DNA from: Parapristionchus giblindavisi
Lineage: Eukaryota; Nematoda; Chromadorea; Rhabditida; Diplogasteridae
Reading direction: 5' to 3'
DNA: 64,000 bases
Assembly (NCBI GenBank): GCA_943737045.1
Contig: CALSFV010000009.1
Coordinates: 744,001 to 808,000, forward strand
The notes beneath the pieces are model-generated. The model was not told where the DNA came from. It saw only the letters and a program-made list of their open reading frames with translations, and made no database searches. Each line of letters starts with the position of its first letter. The first letter of the stretch is position 1. Shown in pieces: positions 33,191 to 45,605 of this stretch. The position numbers were made by a program, and so were the translations under genes.

Positions 33191-34698
33191 TAGGGTTGCC
33201 GGTTCGAATTCGAATTCGAATTATTCGCACCCCTTTCCCATCTCTCACCCTCTCTCCCCTTTCCCTTCAAAGAATTCGACACACCTGCCAGACGGAACGA
33301 ATAGTTCGGGACAGACCGAATTATTCGCTCTCTCTCTCACTCTCTCGTACCCTTTCTCCACCATCCCTCCTCTCCCTCCGCCTCGTCCCCCAATGAGACA
33401 CGTTTCAAGAGATGGCTAATTCCCCTCGCATCTGAGAGCTTATCAGTCAACAGCAAAGTTGTAGCTCATATCACTCCCGTTCTGATTCATTTTTGGAAAA
33501 GTCGATACGATAACCACGAACAAAATTACATCCGTTCTACTGTGTCAAGATGAAATATCTCCTACTATCGTAGTTAGTTGAAACCGATCATTCAAAAGGT
33601 GTAGAATTGCATGGATAGGAATGATCGAGAAGGAAGTGAGGTGTAAAAGTGCAATTTGGAAAGAGACATGGGCAGTTAGATATATTCCCGAGTTGGATGA
33701 TAATTCGAACATGATGAGTTTTTTCTCCCCGTTTTTCCAATTATTAACTTCACTTCGTTACTTCATTACTTCATTCATTTTTGGAAGACACGATCACGAC
33801 CATAACCACGAACAAAATGACATCCGTTCTCCGAATTCAGATGGAAATTTAAACTATTCACTGTAGTCTTACATGAGTCTTACTCCATTACTCCGTCTTA
33901 CTCCACATTGCTTTATCATTCTTTACAGAAGTAATTACACTAAAACAAAAACATCACGTAAATGTCTGACTGACCTACTCGTGATCAGCTCAAAATCTGG
34001 TATGAAATGCCCGCTGAGTTCTCATCTATTACATTTTAAAATATCGGACTGACATACTCATGATCAGCAAAAAATTTGTCATAAAATGGCCGCTGAGTTC
34101 CCATACGATACATTTTGAAATATTGTTCATTTCAATATTTTGAAATGTTATTGTTCAGATTAGACTAGAGTAGATATGCTTTTTTCGTGACTTTCTCTTC
34201 CCATTTACTTGTTTTTGTTTTTGTGTAATTACTTCTGTAAAGAATGATAAAGTAATGTGGAGTAAGACGGAATAGTGGAGTAAGATTCATGGCTACAGTG
34301 AATAATTCAAATTTCTCCCTGAATTCGTAGAACGGATATCATTTTGTTCATGGTAATCGTATCGACTTTTTCAAAATTGAATCAGAAGGGGGATGATGTG
34401 AGCTACAACTTTGCTGTTGACTGCTAAGCTCTCAGATGAGAGGGGAATTAGCCATCTCTTGAAACGTTTCTCATTGGGGGACGAGGCGGAGGGAGAGGAG
34501 GGAGGGTCGAGAAAGGATACGAGAGAGTGAGAGAGTGCGAATAATTCGGTCTGCCCCGAACTATTCGCTCCATCTGGCAGGTGTGTCGAATTCTTCGAAG
34601 GGAAGGGGAGAGAGGGCGCGTCTCAAACGAATTGCCGAGAGATAAGGGAACCGACTGGCAAAGGGCACGAATTATTCGCCCTCGTTCCTGCAACCCTA
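33191..34698. mobile_element. hAT-type foldback H5
   Basis: Tips TAGGGTTGC and GCAACCCTA with an exact 8-bp duplication CTGGACAG (33183-33190 and 34699-34706). The arms share CAAGAGATGGCTAATTCCCCT and ACTTTGCTGTTGACTG with H4, so it is the same family. The left tip contains a (GAATTC)n stretch. Empty sites are at about 43318 and 52808 (CTAGACAGTAAAAAAC / CTGGACAGTAAAAAAAC). Confidence 0.9.
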
Positions 34699-34706
34699 CT
34701 GGACAG

Positions 34707-36994
34707 TAAAAAAACATTCCTAAAATTGTGCCTTGACGGATTTATTCCCTTATATGTGAGGGAATATTTATCTAATGTGGTGTTAAAATCTGAGAAAAAT
34801 AGATGGAAAATTGAAAAATAGTGTCAATTTCGTGATTGTAAAAGTAGTTGGAAAAGTAGCATTATTTCGTAATTGACAAACTTTTACAATGAAAACCCTT
34901 TACGCGAGTGTTGGATTACCACTTTTTCAACTACTTTTACAATCACAAAATTTTCCATCTACTTTTCCAACATTTTAACACCACATAATGGTACTGAAAT
35001 TCGTGAAATAGGAATCCATTTACATGTAAGAGAATAATTACTTCAGGGGACAATTTAAGCGAGATTCCCTATTTTGCAAGGGGGATTTTGCTGTTAGTGT
35101 AACGCACCTGTGAGGTAGCATTATTAGATGGGAGTCGCGAGTAATTATACCATTATACCAGTGAGTATACCTTTTTCGAATTAAGCGGATTGAAGAAGGT
35201 GAATCGTGTTCTTTTAGCTGAATTGAAACACCATGGTTGAATTTCCAATGACTAAGAATGGAGAGACATCTTCGAGTTTGTATCCCTGACAATACAGAAT
35301 CATCTACTGTATCTGCAATTACATTACCTCGCTCTTAGTTCTGTAGGAGCGTGGAGATAATTGGGAGAGATCGAAATATGCCAATTGTCCTGGAGCTTTT
35401 TTTCCATTTAGTCGTCGCGTTGATTCCACTAATACGGAATCTAGAAATTTAAATGTAATGATTTAAAATAGTGTATTTTGTCATTTATGCTTCACCTCTT
35501 ACCTTTTTTATCATAATACATGTTTTTATAATCTTTTTTTTCCATTTTTTATATATAATGGAGAAGATCGTATCTGCTTCATATCTTACCTTTGTTTAAT
35601 GTATTGAAAATTTGAATGTGACGTAATAGCATTACAGCAAATAATATATGTGTGACGGTCAGTATAGGTGACCTGGAAATAGGAAAGCATATTTATCTAT
35701 TTATATGGACGGGAACAAAGGGAAAGGTAAACGAATGCCCCGTGATCCCTCAACGGGGTGAGTGCTCCTAAAGAAATTTCAAGCGCTGCGGCAGTGTTGC
35801 GGTGACCATCCGACATTGGGAGGTCAAAGGAAAAACAGTATAATTACGAATATATGATAAACACAGTTACGCATATGGGCTAAACATTACTAAACGGCGT
35901 AAGTTTATGAATAGGTTTTTTTGTATTTTTATTTCTAAATTGGAATGGTGATTAGCAGTGCAAGAATTTATGAACACGGAAAACAGAATAATATTATTGA
36001 AATAGTAAAAAAACTAGAGATAAACGTTACTGCGTTGAGGGAAAATTTTATTTAAAAAAAAATTTATTTTTTTAATCTACAATTTTATTTCGTAGGGGTT
36101 CCTACCACGAAACTCCTTATGTCACACTTGCTTCATGTTTTTCTTCATAAAAAATGTTTTTGCCCCTGAAGTCGTGTCGCAAAAGAACATCATGGACTAA
36201 CATAAAGATAATTTCCAATGATGAGAAAGCGAATGCGAAACAATGACGATTGCTAAATGTATTTGACGTGCAAACATTGTATGTGCCTTTAAAGAAGTGA
36301 TTTGTGAAAAGAATAACTCAATAAAATGCGTTGCTTATATAAAATGCGTTGATAAGTCAAAATCATTTTGATCATCACTAAAATGATTATAAAGCGGTAA
36401 TTCGTGTGGTTGAAACAAAACAATGTCAGTTAGCATTGAAAGAAACGGTGCTCACAAGGAAAAGTAGTCTAGTCTTGGTTAGTTCTTCCACACGTTTGCG
36501 TGACCGCGACGCGACCCAAATGACAGACTGTGGGGCGGATTAATGACTAGCAGTGGTGTTGCCTTCCTATGTTTGTCTAATATGGGACGAGATAGACGTG
36601 ATGTTATTATCTTGCCGAGCTATCGGGTTCAGCTTTGGATCATGGATGTGCTTTTTTTTTCTTTTTTCGATATTTTTGTGATTTTTTAGATTTCTCAATA
36701 CTTTAAACAAAAATATTTCGATAAAAAATTCTTTGACTTATAGCACAAAAAATCAAATATTAATGACATTATAAAAAATTGGAAACACAATAATTCATGA
36801 AATTGCGTAGTGTCACATTTATCACCAAATATCATATGTCGAATAACAACCGAGTGTTCTGTTGTAATTCATATTTTAGAAATGAAAAAAAACAAATGTA
36901 TTTTTTAAATCAACAATAATATAATTAATTGATTAATAAAAAACATGTTATATATTACTAACAGTAAAATAAGCAAAACTGTGAATTGCAAAAA
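34707..36994. repeat. Duplicated segment, unit 1, right part
   Basis: AGCATTATTAGATGGGAGTCG (35117), GACGGTCAG.ATAGGTGACCTG (35654), CACTTGCTTCATGTTTTTCTTC (36127) and GTGCTCACAAGGAAAAGTAGTC (36451) recur in the same order at 43700-45290 and 56395-59760. I see no gene: frames are short and not conserved between the copies. Between about 35.9 and 36.1 kb there is an AT-rich tract. Confidence 0.6.
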
Positions 36995-37027
36995 TGCCAC
37001 GAGCCGAGATCGAACCGGCGACCTTAT
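36995..37027 (-). pseudogene. tRNA-Phe fragment (3' third only)
   Basis: It matches the T arm and acceptor of the tRNA-Phe copies (TGCCACGAGCCGAGATCGAA, one substitution) and then jumps at CTTAT to the TTGGA sequence that normally lies downstream of the tRNA. CTTAT occurs at both ends of the missing piece, consistent with a deletion between short direct repeats. Confidence 0.8.
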
Positions 37028-37616
37028 TGGACAGCTAAATGAAGTAAACACACGTACATGTGCTCCCTTTTTGTACTCCCAAGTGTTAAAGCGCGATTTT
37101 AAAAAATAAAGTTCTAATTCAAAAACACAGATTTGAAGAGAAATGTATTCTTTTATATAAATTCATCGTTTCTTATTGTTAGTAAATAATAAAATCAGAT
37201 AAGTAAAATAAATGTGACACTCATATTTCGCCTCCACTCTGTCCATTCCACATGACACTCTCTCCTTATTCGACCAAACCCGTCTGACCTCCGCCTCGCG
37301 CTCTTCCTATCTATCCGATCTGACATAATGTGATCAGCTTTGCGCAGTGGCGATAACGTGAACAATGAGGCTTAGCCGAGTTGCGTTTATTGCTGGTTGA
37401 AAACTTTTCCCAATTGCCCGCTATGGCCCCTGAAACACGGGTGCTATATGCAATTTTTGAACGCCCGAAGGGGCAAAAATGCAGTCACGTTTTTCAATAA
37501 TGTAAAAACTGCGGATGAAATACTTTATTCTTTTTGGGGGAATTTCGAGCATACAAAAAATATGTCACAATAAAATCCATTGATATAAAAATAAGCAAAA
37601 CAGAGGAACGCGAAAA

Positions 37617-37689
37617 TGCCACGAGCCGGGATCGAACCGGCGACCTTATGATCTTCAGTCATACGCTCTCCCAACTGAGCTATCATGGC
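37617..37689 (-). tRNA. tRNA-Phe (GAA), copy 1
   Basis: A 73-nt gene: acceptor GCCATGA/TCGTGGC plus discriminator A, D arm GCTCAGTTGGGAGAGC, anticodon loop CTGAAGA (GAA), T arm GCCGG-TTCGATC-CCGGC. There is no intron. All stems pair. It is the first of three copies in a 670-674-bp tandem array. Confidence 0.95.
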
Positions 37690-38290
37690 TGACGGTTTGC
37701 TTGTCTTATTGGATTGGAATGCTAAATGAAGTGAAACATGTACCCCCTTTCAAGTTTTAAAGCGCGATTTAAGAAATATATTCCAATTCAAAAACACAAA
37801 TTGGAAGAGGAAGGTATTCTTTTATATTAATTTATCGTTTCTTAGTAAATAATTGTTTAAAATCAGATAATTAAAATAAACGTGACCCTCATATTTCGCT
37901 TCGCCCTCCTCTCTGTCCATTCCGCATGACACCCTCTCCTTCCTCAACCAAACCCGTCTGACCTCCGCCTCTCGCTCTTCTTATCCACCCGATCTGACAT
38001 ACTTTGATCAGCTTTGCGCAGTGGCGATAACGTGAACAATGAGGCCTAGCCGAGTTGCGTTTATTGCTGGTTGAAAACTTTTCCCAATTGCCCGCTATAG
38101 CCCCTGAAACACGGGTGCTATATGCAATTTTTGAACGCCCGAAGGGGCAAAAATACAGTCACGTTTTTCAATAATGTAATAACTGCGGATGAAATACTTT
38201 ATTCTTTTTGGGGGAATTTCGAGCATACAAAAAATATGTCACAATAAAATCCATTGATATAAAAATAAGCAAAACAGAGGAACGCGAAAA

Positions 38291-38363
38291 TGCCACGAGC
38301 CGGGATCGAACCGGCGACCTTATGATCTTCAGTCATACGCTCTCCCAACTGAGCTATCATGGC
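38291..38363 (-). tRNA. tRNA-Phe (GAA), copy 2
   Basis: Identical in sequence to copy 1, 674 bp further on, within an almost identical repeat unit. Confidence 0.95.
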
Positions 38364-38960
38364 TGACGGTTTGCTTGTCTTATTGGATTGGAATGCTAAA
38401 TGAAGTGAAACATGTACCCCCTTTCAAGTTTTAAAGCGCGATTTAAGAAATATATTCCAATTCAAAAACACAAATTGGAAGAGGAAGGTATTCTTTTATA
38501 TTAATTTATCGTTTCTTAGTAAATAATTGTTTAAAATCAGATAATTAAAATAAACGTGACCCTCATATTTCGCTTCGCCCTCCTCTCTGTCCATTCCGCA
38601 TGACACCCTCTCCTTCCTCAACCAAACCCGTCTGACCTCCGCCTCTCGCTCTTCTTATCCACCCGATCTGACATACTTTGATCAGCTTTGCGCAGTGGCG
38701 ATAACGTGAACAATGAGGCCTAGCCGAGTTGCGTTTATTGCTGGTTGAAAACTTTTCCCAATTGCCCGCTATAGCCCCTGAAACACGGGTGCTATATGCA
38801 ATTTTTGAACGCCCGAAGGGGCAAAAATACAGTCACGTTTTTCAATAATGTAACGATTGCGGAACATTTTATTGTTTTGGGGGGAATTTGGACAATACAA
38901 AAATTATGTCGAAATAAAATCCATTGAGATAAAAATAAGCAAAACAGAGAAAAGCGAAAA

Positions 38961-39033
38961 TGCCACGAGCCGGGATCGAACAGGCGACCTTATGATCTTC
39001 AGTCATATGCTCTCCCAACTGAGCTATCATGGC
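38961..39033 (-). tRNA. tRNA-Phe (GAA), copy 3, T-stem variant
   Basis: It differs from copies 1-2 at two positions. One turns a T-stem base so that GCCTG faces CCGGC, leaving a mismatch in the T stem; the other changes position 26 (G to A). The anticodon is unchanged. The mismatch makes it a weaker candidate for a functional gene. An identical variant is at 46203-46275. Confidence 0.8.
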
Positions 39034-39322
39034 TGACTGTTTGCTAGCGGAAAATTGAGTAGGATGCATAAATTTTATGTTTGTGAGCACATCACGTTTT
39101 CATTAAATCACTTTTACAATATTATTATGATATTGTATTCTGTTTTAGAAGATGAAAAGTGTATTCCATGCTCTTTTTTGATTTGTCAATTTTATCTCAA
39201 AATTATTTCGACTTCTTAAATTACCACTTTTGTTGGTTTAACGTCTTTTTTTACAAATTTATCCAATGAAATCATCGAACTCGTTTATCTATAGGATTGA
39301 GATTCGATCAGGATATAATCCA

Positions 39323-41212
39323 TTAGTGGTCGTTGTCAGTCGATACCGTCTCGGTAATAGTCTGCAATGTTTTGTGTTTGGTGGTGTAATTAGGAAACGT
39401 GGACTTACTACGGTAGAGGTGATGGAGACGAATGAACGACGTAGCTCTGCCACGACAAAGACCAGCTTCTTTAAGTGAAGTTATTTAAAATATGTCTGTG
39501 TCCCGCACCTTTTAGTCTTTATTTGGACTATTCTAGGATATTTTCAAGGCAGATCTTGCTGTAATCTTCAGAATATATCTTACTCGAACAGCAATGAGAT
39601 CAGTAGTGGTCAAATTTCTGCCGGAGGCGAGTTTCAACTCAATCTGCCTAAATTCACAATAAATCATTTTACATAGACAAGATTGTATCGCCCACTTGAT
39701 GATGCATTCAATCTTCATCTTGATCGATTCGAACTCTGGACCTTGAAACTTCTTCGACTTTTGGAGACGCTCATAAACGAGCTAAAATATTTTAAGTCAA
39801 AGATTAAAGATCAAAGATCAAAGATCAACCTTAAGGACACGAAGACTATCTTCGATTTCAGCCAGGGATCCTTTCGACACGGCCACCTGCAGTCCATTTC
39901 TCTTCATACAACAATCGCTGTCAGTGCACTAAAGAAAAGATCGACGATTAGAGATCAAAGATCAAAGATCAAAGATCAAAGCTCAGGTGTAATCATGTTT
40001 TTGTTAAGATCAGATACGGTAACGATTCGCAATATCAGTCTGCGACGAAGAATTACGAAACGAAGAACGAAGAGTTTCATTGGCATATCAATAAATCGAT
40101 AAGTACCGTAGTCGTGTTGGTGCTGCTTACACTGCTGTTGCTAGTGGTCTTGTACAACGTGGTCTGGAAAGAGGCTAGGCTACAGTATGATATGGAAGAT
40201 AAGTTGATGAGTGATATGGATACTGTATTTAAATGGTGTACCTGAGAGGGATTGGAGTAGACACTTATTGATGACTGAGATTCGGTGATGGCCTGGAAGT
40301 ATACGGTAAGTGGATGGAATTATTGATTGATTATTCAATCAATAATGAATAATCATTACAGGTTCCTTCTCTACCGGCGTCATCGAACTGGCCGAAATTG
40401 GTGAGGAACGATTGCACATAGATGAACCACGTTTCTTTAAAAGACAGAATTCATAAACACACAAGACTACAGTACACCAACACACCACTACACCATTACC
40501 TTTAGAATGGCGATTATCTTCTTCTCAGGGATATTGGCATCTGGATGCTGCTCACCCTCGAGTTTCTTGCGAATCGATAGGTCCTTGGCATACTGTAAGA
40601 TTACGGTAACCAATCAATATCAAGCGGTAGATGCCGTACCGCTTGTTTGACATCCTTCATTTCGAGCTCCTTGATACGGTCGGCAAGCATCTCATTAACG
40701 TCCATAAGGGCGGGATACTGTAGGTATCCAAGTATTCCAATCGTGAACTGACTCCATTACCACAAACCTCGAGCTTGCGCTTCTCATCTTCAGGATTAGC
40801 CTTATTGTAGATGACGAGACGAACTTCTGTCTTGACTGTGTCCTTGTTGGGACGAGAGCGACGGACTACCAGACATCTAGAGATCAAAGATCAAAGATCA
40901 AAGATCAGATCGAAAGGATCAAAGTTCACATACTTTCTTGGTAGTTTCTGCTCTTCCTGGGTACATCTCTTCTTTCTGCCGATTGAGCGGGCCGTAGATG
41001 TCGTTGTGTCCGTACCACTTCCTGCAATATTTCAAGGTTGATCTTTGATCTTTGATCTCTCAAAATCGATTACGTGGACTGTTGACGTCGGTGGACGTTG
41101 CGGAAGCTGAGAAATTACTGATTATTAGATAAAATAATAGTAAAGTCAACGTACAAGTTGTAGACGACTGAGAGATCTCAGCCTTGATGGGTAGCGCCGA
41201 CTTTCCTCTCAT
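39323..41212 (-). CDS. Unknown 13-exon gene, paralogue N1 (345 aa)
   Basis: Thirteen minus-strand exons join in phase: 41155-41212, 41074-41106, 40934-41021, 40768-40876, 40640-40717, 40500-40592, 40360-40434, 40242-40292, 40107-40163, 39830-39928, 39584-39781, 39409-39468 and 39323-39361 (1038 nt). The protein starts MRGKSALPIKAEISQSSTTS, has a Ser/Thr-rich N-terminus, a basic GRKKRCTQEEQKLPRKK stretch (possible nuclear signal), a charged, probably helical middle (VRLVIYNKANPEDEKRKLE, MLADRIKELE, KKLEGEQHPDANIPEKKIIA), a Ser/Thr region (YKTTSNSSVSSTNTTT) and a Cys-containing helical C-terminal part (SDCCMKRNGL; ECIIKWAIQSCLCKMIYCEF). No known domain is recognised. All splice sites are GT-AG, and the reading frame is kept in the paralogues N2 and N3. 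Several introns carry (TTTGATC)n. Confidence 0.8.
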
Positions 41213-42289
41213 GACTTCGGGGAGAAAAGAACCGTTCAGGACGAATGAAATGGTGCGAAATGAAATGGTTGGGAGAGTATAAAAAAGATAGCAAAAAAAA
41301 GAATAGTCGCTAATTTAATTTGTAACGTAACGATGAATAACATGATTAGTCTTGTTATTACACAGTACTCCGATTTTCAAAATTTAAAGTGTACTTTCCG
41401 TTTTCACTTGAACTTGATTCGTAAGTCAGTTTGATGCAAGTCTACTTCTACAATTCTACGAGTGGTGTATGCTACTCATATCGTGAAATGTTATTTCACT
41501 TGAAGTAGACTTGAAGTACACTTTAAGTCGAATTTTAAGCAAACTTTAAGTTTTGTGATACCAGAGTATCCAATGAGTGTCGTTCTATTAGTTTGAGATC
41601 CGTGAATTCATTTTTCGCCATACAAATACGGCCATCTCAACTTTGGTCTGCATCTTCCTTGTGGAACATACTGTATCATTAACATCTCTTTTGATGACCA
41701 TACGATCTCACATCTCACATCTGACATCTCTAAGAATGAAAAATATGATGCAGTACTTATGAAAATGAGATCGATTGTTATCGACAAATGTGTCGAAAGC
41801 GCGATCACAGTCATTGGTAACAGGCTAGAGTTAGAGCTAGAGTGCGCGCTTGCCCACCAAACCCGTCTCGCCTTCGCCGCGCGCTCACATAACCACATGC
41901 ACTCTATACCTTTCGATAGCGCTGTGATGATTAACCAACTTTCGCCGTTTACCCATCTGATTTATTGTGAACGACACCGGTTGTTTCAAACTGATGCATC
42001 TCTGTTTTGTCGATTTACTGTTTTAGCAGTGTTTTTTGTGTGTGTCCCAATTGTCCGAATTGAACAATAAGCTAGCAAATCAATTGATCCTTTGCATCGA
42101 AAATAATCGCTAATAAAATGTTAGAGTGTTTGACATGCAGAGATCAAAGATCAAAGACAATTTTTATTTATCATATTGTGTGAAATTGAGAATATTGATT
42201 AGGCAAGATTGAGCATAGAGACAGGATGTAAGAGTATGCGCTGATTTTCATCAAAAGTTCTGCCAATTAATTGAAGATTAGGAACGCAC
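41213..42289. repeat. Upstream of N1: MITE-like repeat and protease 3' flank copy
   Basis: 41380-41560 resembles the AAGTCTACTTCTAC/GAAGTAGACTTGAAG repeat seen at 63690-63850 and is missing from the N2 copy near 48610. GCTAGAGTTAGAGCTAGAGTGCGCGC (41822) recurs at 49270. From 42044 the sequence matches the 3' flank of the protease (27890-28020). No gene is supported. Confidence 0.55.
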
Positions 42290-42421
42290 TTAAAGGGGTT
42301 AACACCTTCCTCAACGCTCCACGCTCTCTCGTTGTTAGAGAACAGAGAAATAGTGTGCGCGATGAAGAGACCATTGAGAGAGGTTACGCTCCCTTTAAAG
42401 GGAGCGTTACCTCTCTCAATG
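42290..42421. mobile_element. TTAA-site MITE, copy P3 plus a partial second tip
   Basis: TTAAAGGGGTTAACACC... to GGTTACGCTCCCTTTAA (42395-42398), immediately followed by a second left tip, AGGGAGCGTTACCTCTCTCA, that stops after about 25 bp. The left tip of the full copy is eroded. Confidence 0.7.
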
Positions 42422-42857
42422 CTCGCTTTATTGATTATCAAGTGATTCTCAAGCTATTGATTATTAGTGATTTTATTGAGTAATTATGTGATTCACCACG
42501 ATTTTGGATCACCATAATCAATCCCCACCTGCACATAATCTCATTCTCACATCAGAGTAACGGAATTCGCCCAATAAATTAAATTGAATTGCAAATTCAG
42601 CAAGGGAGAGTGGAAATCAATTTATTGTTACATCATAATGAGAAAATAAAATTCTTCGAATAATCACTCTCCTCACAGTTCAAGAAGTCTCCGCATTCCA
42701 GGATGAACATTTCCTTTTGGTATGTTCTTGTCTCGTCCTCTTGTCGCTCGCTCGGAATCTGCGTAATGGTGGTTGATGATCCATCTCTTCACAGCTCGGA
42801 CACGGTTCATTCATAAGTGTTATTCTGGAAAATATCTGTTGCGCATGCTATTTATAA

Positions 42858-42955
42858 TGTTACATTTGCCTCGCGTGCCTCAGCCGTAACCTCCTCCGGG
42901 TGTCTCCGTCGTTACGGTGGAGGTTACGGCGTAGACACGTAAGGCAAATGTATGT
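42858..42955. repeat. GC-rich hairpin element G2
   Basis: TACATTTGCCTCGCGTGCCT...GTAACCTCC pairs with GGAGGTTACGGCGTAGACACG...GCAAATGTA. Same family as G1, somewhat diverged. Confidence 0.75.
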
Positions 42956-43456
42956 ATGAATAAACGATATATCATACACCATACACCCACGGAAAAATAT
43001 GATTGCCTAGAAAAGTCTCACTACGGTATTCTTCATTTCCCCTACGAGGGAAGAATTCCGTAGCGAGAGCGTCTCTAGGAATTTTTTTTTATTTCTCTCT
43101 TCACAGTGTGAAAATGTTTCAGCAATTAAAAAACGATTTAAACAATAAAATTGCACATCCTTAGTCTTACTTCTTTAGTTCTCCGGAACAAGTTGTTGAA
43201 ACTCCATTTTCGTTCGTGGATGGGTCTCCTTTTCCGAAATACGATTCATTCCAAAAAAGCAAGCCATTTCAGTTCGGATTCTGGAAAACATATTCATGTT
43301 ACTAAAATTTTAGTCTTTCTAGACAGTAAAAAACATTCCTAAAATTATCCCTTGATGGATGTATTCCCTTATATGTGAGGGAATACTTCTCTTATGAAAC
43401 TGAAATTAGGGAAACATTCTCTTACATGTAAGGGAATAATTCCGTCAGGGGGCAAT

Positions 43457-43576
43457 TTAATTGAGCGTAACCTGACTCAATGGTCTCTTCGACGCGCAAT
43501 GCTCTCTCGTTGTTAGAGATCAGAAAAATGGTGTGCGCAATGAAGAGACCATTGAGTGAGGTAACGCTCCCTTTAA
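43457..43576. mobile_element. TTAA-site MITE, copy P4
   Basis: TTAATTGAGCGTAACCTGAC ... AACGCTCCCTTTAA, 120 bp, in the duplicated segment. The same place in unit 1 (CAATTTAAGCGAGATTCCC at about 35050) has no insertion, giving a paralogous empty TTAA site. Confidence 0.85.
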
Positions 43577-45532
43577 GGGAGTTATTTCCTATTTTGTAAG
43601 GGGATTTTGGTGTGAGTGAAATGCACCTGTGAAGCTCCTTCTCATGGTTGTACGCATGAAGATTTATGGGATTGATTTGCGTCCATGTCCAAAACCCTGA
43701 TTTAGGCAGCATTATTAGATGGGAGTCGTTAGTAATTATATGATTATACCAGTGAGTATACCTTTTTTCGATTTAAGAATTGAGGTTGCTGATGTTTGAA
43801 GCGCGAGTGGATCCTTTTCTTTCCCAGCTGAGCTGTGCATTAGACATCGTTGTTGAATTTCCAATAAGGAAAAACGGCCGAGTATCCTCCAAGTTGTAAC
43901 CCTGCTAAAACTGGATCATCTAATGTTTTTGCCATTACAGTAGTGATATTAATTTATTTCATTTAGCCATTTATGATTCATCTCTTACTTTTTCTATATT
44001 ATAATGATTGTTGTATAATCTTTTTTTTTATTTTTTAATATATAAGGGAGAAGATCTTGTCTGCTTCATGTCTTACCTTTTTTTATAAAATCGATCATTT
44101 GAATACAGCAAATAATATAAATAATATATATTTGACGGTCAGAATAGGTGACCTGAAAATAAGAAAGCATATTTATGGATTTATATGGACGGGAACAATT
44201 GAAAATGTAAATGAATGATCACGATCTGTCGGAAGGAGGGTGAGTACTCCTAAAAAAAAATTTCAAGCACTGCGGCAGTATTGCGGTGTCCTTCCGACAT
44301 TGGAAGGCCAAAGGCAAAAACAGTATAATTACGAATATGGGCTAAACATTACTAAAAGGCGTAAGTTTCTGAATAGGTTTTCATGTATTTTTATTTCTTG
44401 GTGGCTATCAGTGTTATAATTTATTAACACAGAGGAACAGAATTATATTATGCAAATAGTAATAAAATAGAGATAAACGTTAATACTGCGTAAGTGGTAA
44501 TTTTTTTAATCTAAAATTTTATTTCTTAGAGGTTCCTACCACGAAAATCCTTATGTCACACTTGCTTCATGTTTTTTCTTCATAAAAAATGTTTTTGCCC
44601 CTGAAGTCGTGTCGCAAAAGAACATAATTGACTAACATAAAGATACTTTTCAATGATAAGAAAGCGAATGCGAAACAATGACGAATTCAAAATGTATTTG
44701 ACGTGCAAACATTGTATATGCCTTTAAAGAAGTGATTTGTGAAAAGAATAACTCAATAAAATGCGTTGCTTATATAAAATGCGTTGATAAGTCAAAATCA
44801 TTTTGATCATCACTAAAATGATTATAAAGCGGTAATTCGTGTGGTTGAAACAAAACAATGTCAGTTAGCATTGAAAGAAACGGTGCTCACAAGGAAAAGT
44901 AGTCTAGTCTTGGTTAGTTCTTCCACACGTTTGCGTGACCGCGACGCGACCCAAATGACAGACTGTGGGGCGGATTAATGACTAGCAGTGGTGTTGCCTT
45001 CCTATGTTTGTCTAATACGGGACGAGATAGACGTGATGTTATTATCTTGCCGAGCTATCGGGTTCAGCTTTGGATCATGGATGTGCTTTTTTTTCTTTTT
45101 TCGATATTTTTGTGATTTTTTAGAGTTCTCAATACTTTAAACAAAAATATTTCGATAAAAAATTCTTTGACTTATAACACAAAAAATCAAATATTAATGA
45201 CATTATAAAAAATTGGAAACACAATAATTCATGAAATTGCGTAGTGTCACATTTATCACCAAATATCATATGTCGAATAACAACCGATTAGCCGAGTTGC
45301 GTTTATTGCTGGTTGAAAACTTTTCCCAATTGCCCGCTATGGCCCCTGAAACACGGGTGCTATATGCAATTTTTGAACGCCCGAAGGGGCAAAAATGCAG
45401 TCACGTTTTTCAATAATGTAATAACTGCGGATGAAATACTTTATTCTTTTTGGGGGAATTTCGAGCATACAAAAAATATGTCACAATAAAATCCATTGAT
45501 ATAAAAATAAGCAAAACAGAGGAACGCGAAAA

Positions 45533-45605
45533 TGCCACGAGCCGGGATCGAACCGGCGACCTTATGATCTTCAGTCATACGCTCTCCCAACTGAGCTATC
45601 ATGGC
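45533..45605 (-). tRNA. tRNA-Phe (GAA), copy 4
   Basis: Same sequence as copies 1-2, with all stems paired and anticodon GAA. First of the two-unit array upstream of N2. Confidence 0.95.

Larger units (their letters stand above)
37032..39260. repeat. Tandem array of 670-674-bp tRNA-Phe units
   Basis: Each unit contains a tRNA-Phe gene, CTTGTCTTATTGGATTGGAATGC, a CCAAACCCGTCTGACCTCCGCC block, GATCAGCTTTGCGCAGTGGCG and GAGTTGCGTTTATTGCTGG. Units start near 37377, 38051 and 38723. A shorter two-unit array is at 45287-46275, and single diverged units are at 60.1 and 60.5-61.1 kb. Between the tRNA genes I see no other gene. Confidence 0.8.
42422..45286. repeat. Duplicated segment, unit 2
   Basis: It follows unit 1 in order without H4 and H5: empty sites, hairpin G2 (42858-42955), the TTCCCTTATATGTGAGGGAA block, P4 (43457-43576), AGCATTATTAGATGGGAGTCG and GTGCTCACAAGGAAAAGTAGTC. 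From 44630 it is nearly identical to 36180-36860 and then jumps at ACAACCGA (45287) directly to the tRNA unit (TTAGCCGAGTTGCG), so about 500 bp present in unit 1 are missing. No gene seen. Confidence 0.65.

Noticed and set aside
37377..39040. CRISPR-like regular array
   Set aside because: The repeats are 670-674 bp units with tRNA genes in a eukaryote; there are no short repeats with unique spacers.
39266..39478. Plus-strand 70-codon frames at 39266 and 46508 as genes
   Set aside because: These overlap antisense exons 12 and 13 of the N genes. The minus-strand reading has consistent introns and stop positions.
40055..40244. Plus-strand frame with a strong hydrophobic segment (VVVLVLLTLLLLVVLYN), present in all three units
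   Set aside because: It is antisense to exon 9 of the N gene (Thr/Ser-rich on the minus strand), which has matching splice sites and phase in all three copies. In the N2 copy the plus-strand frame ends early at a TAA, whereas the minus-strand exon is intact.
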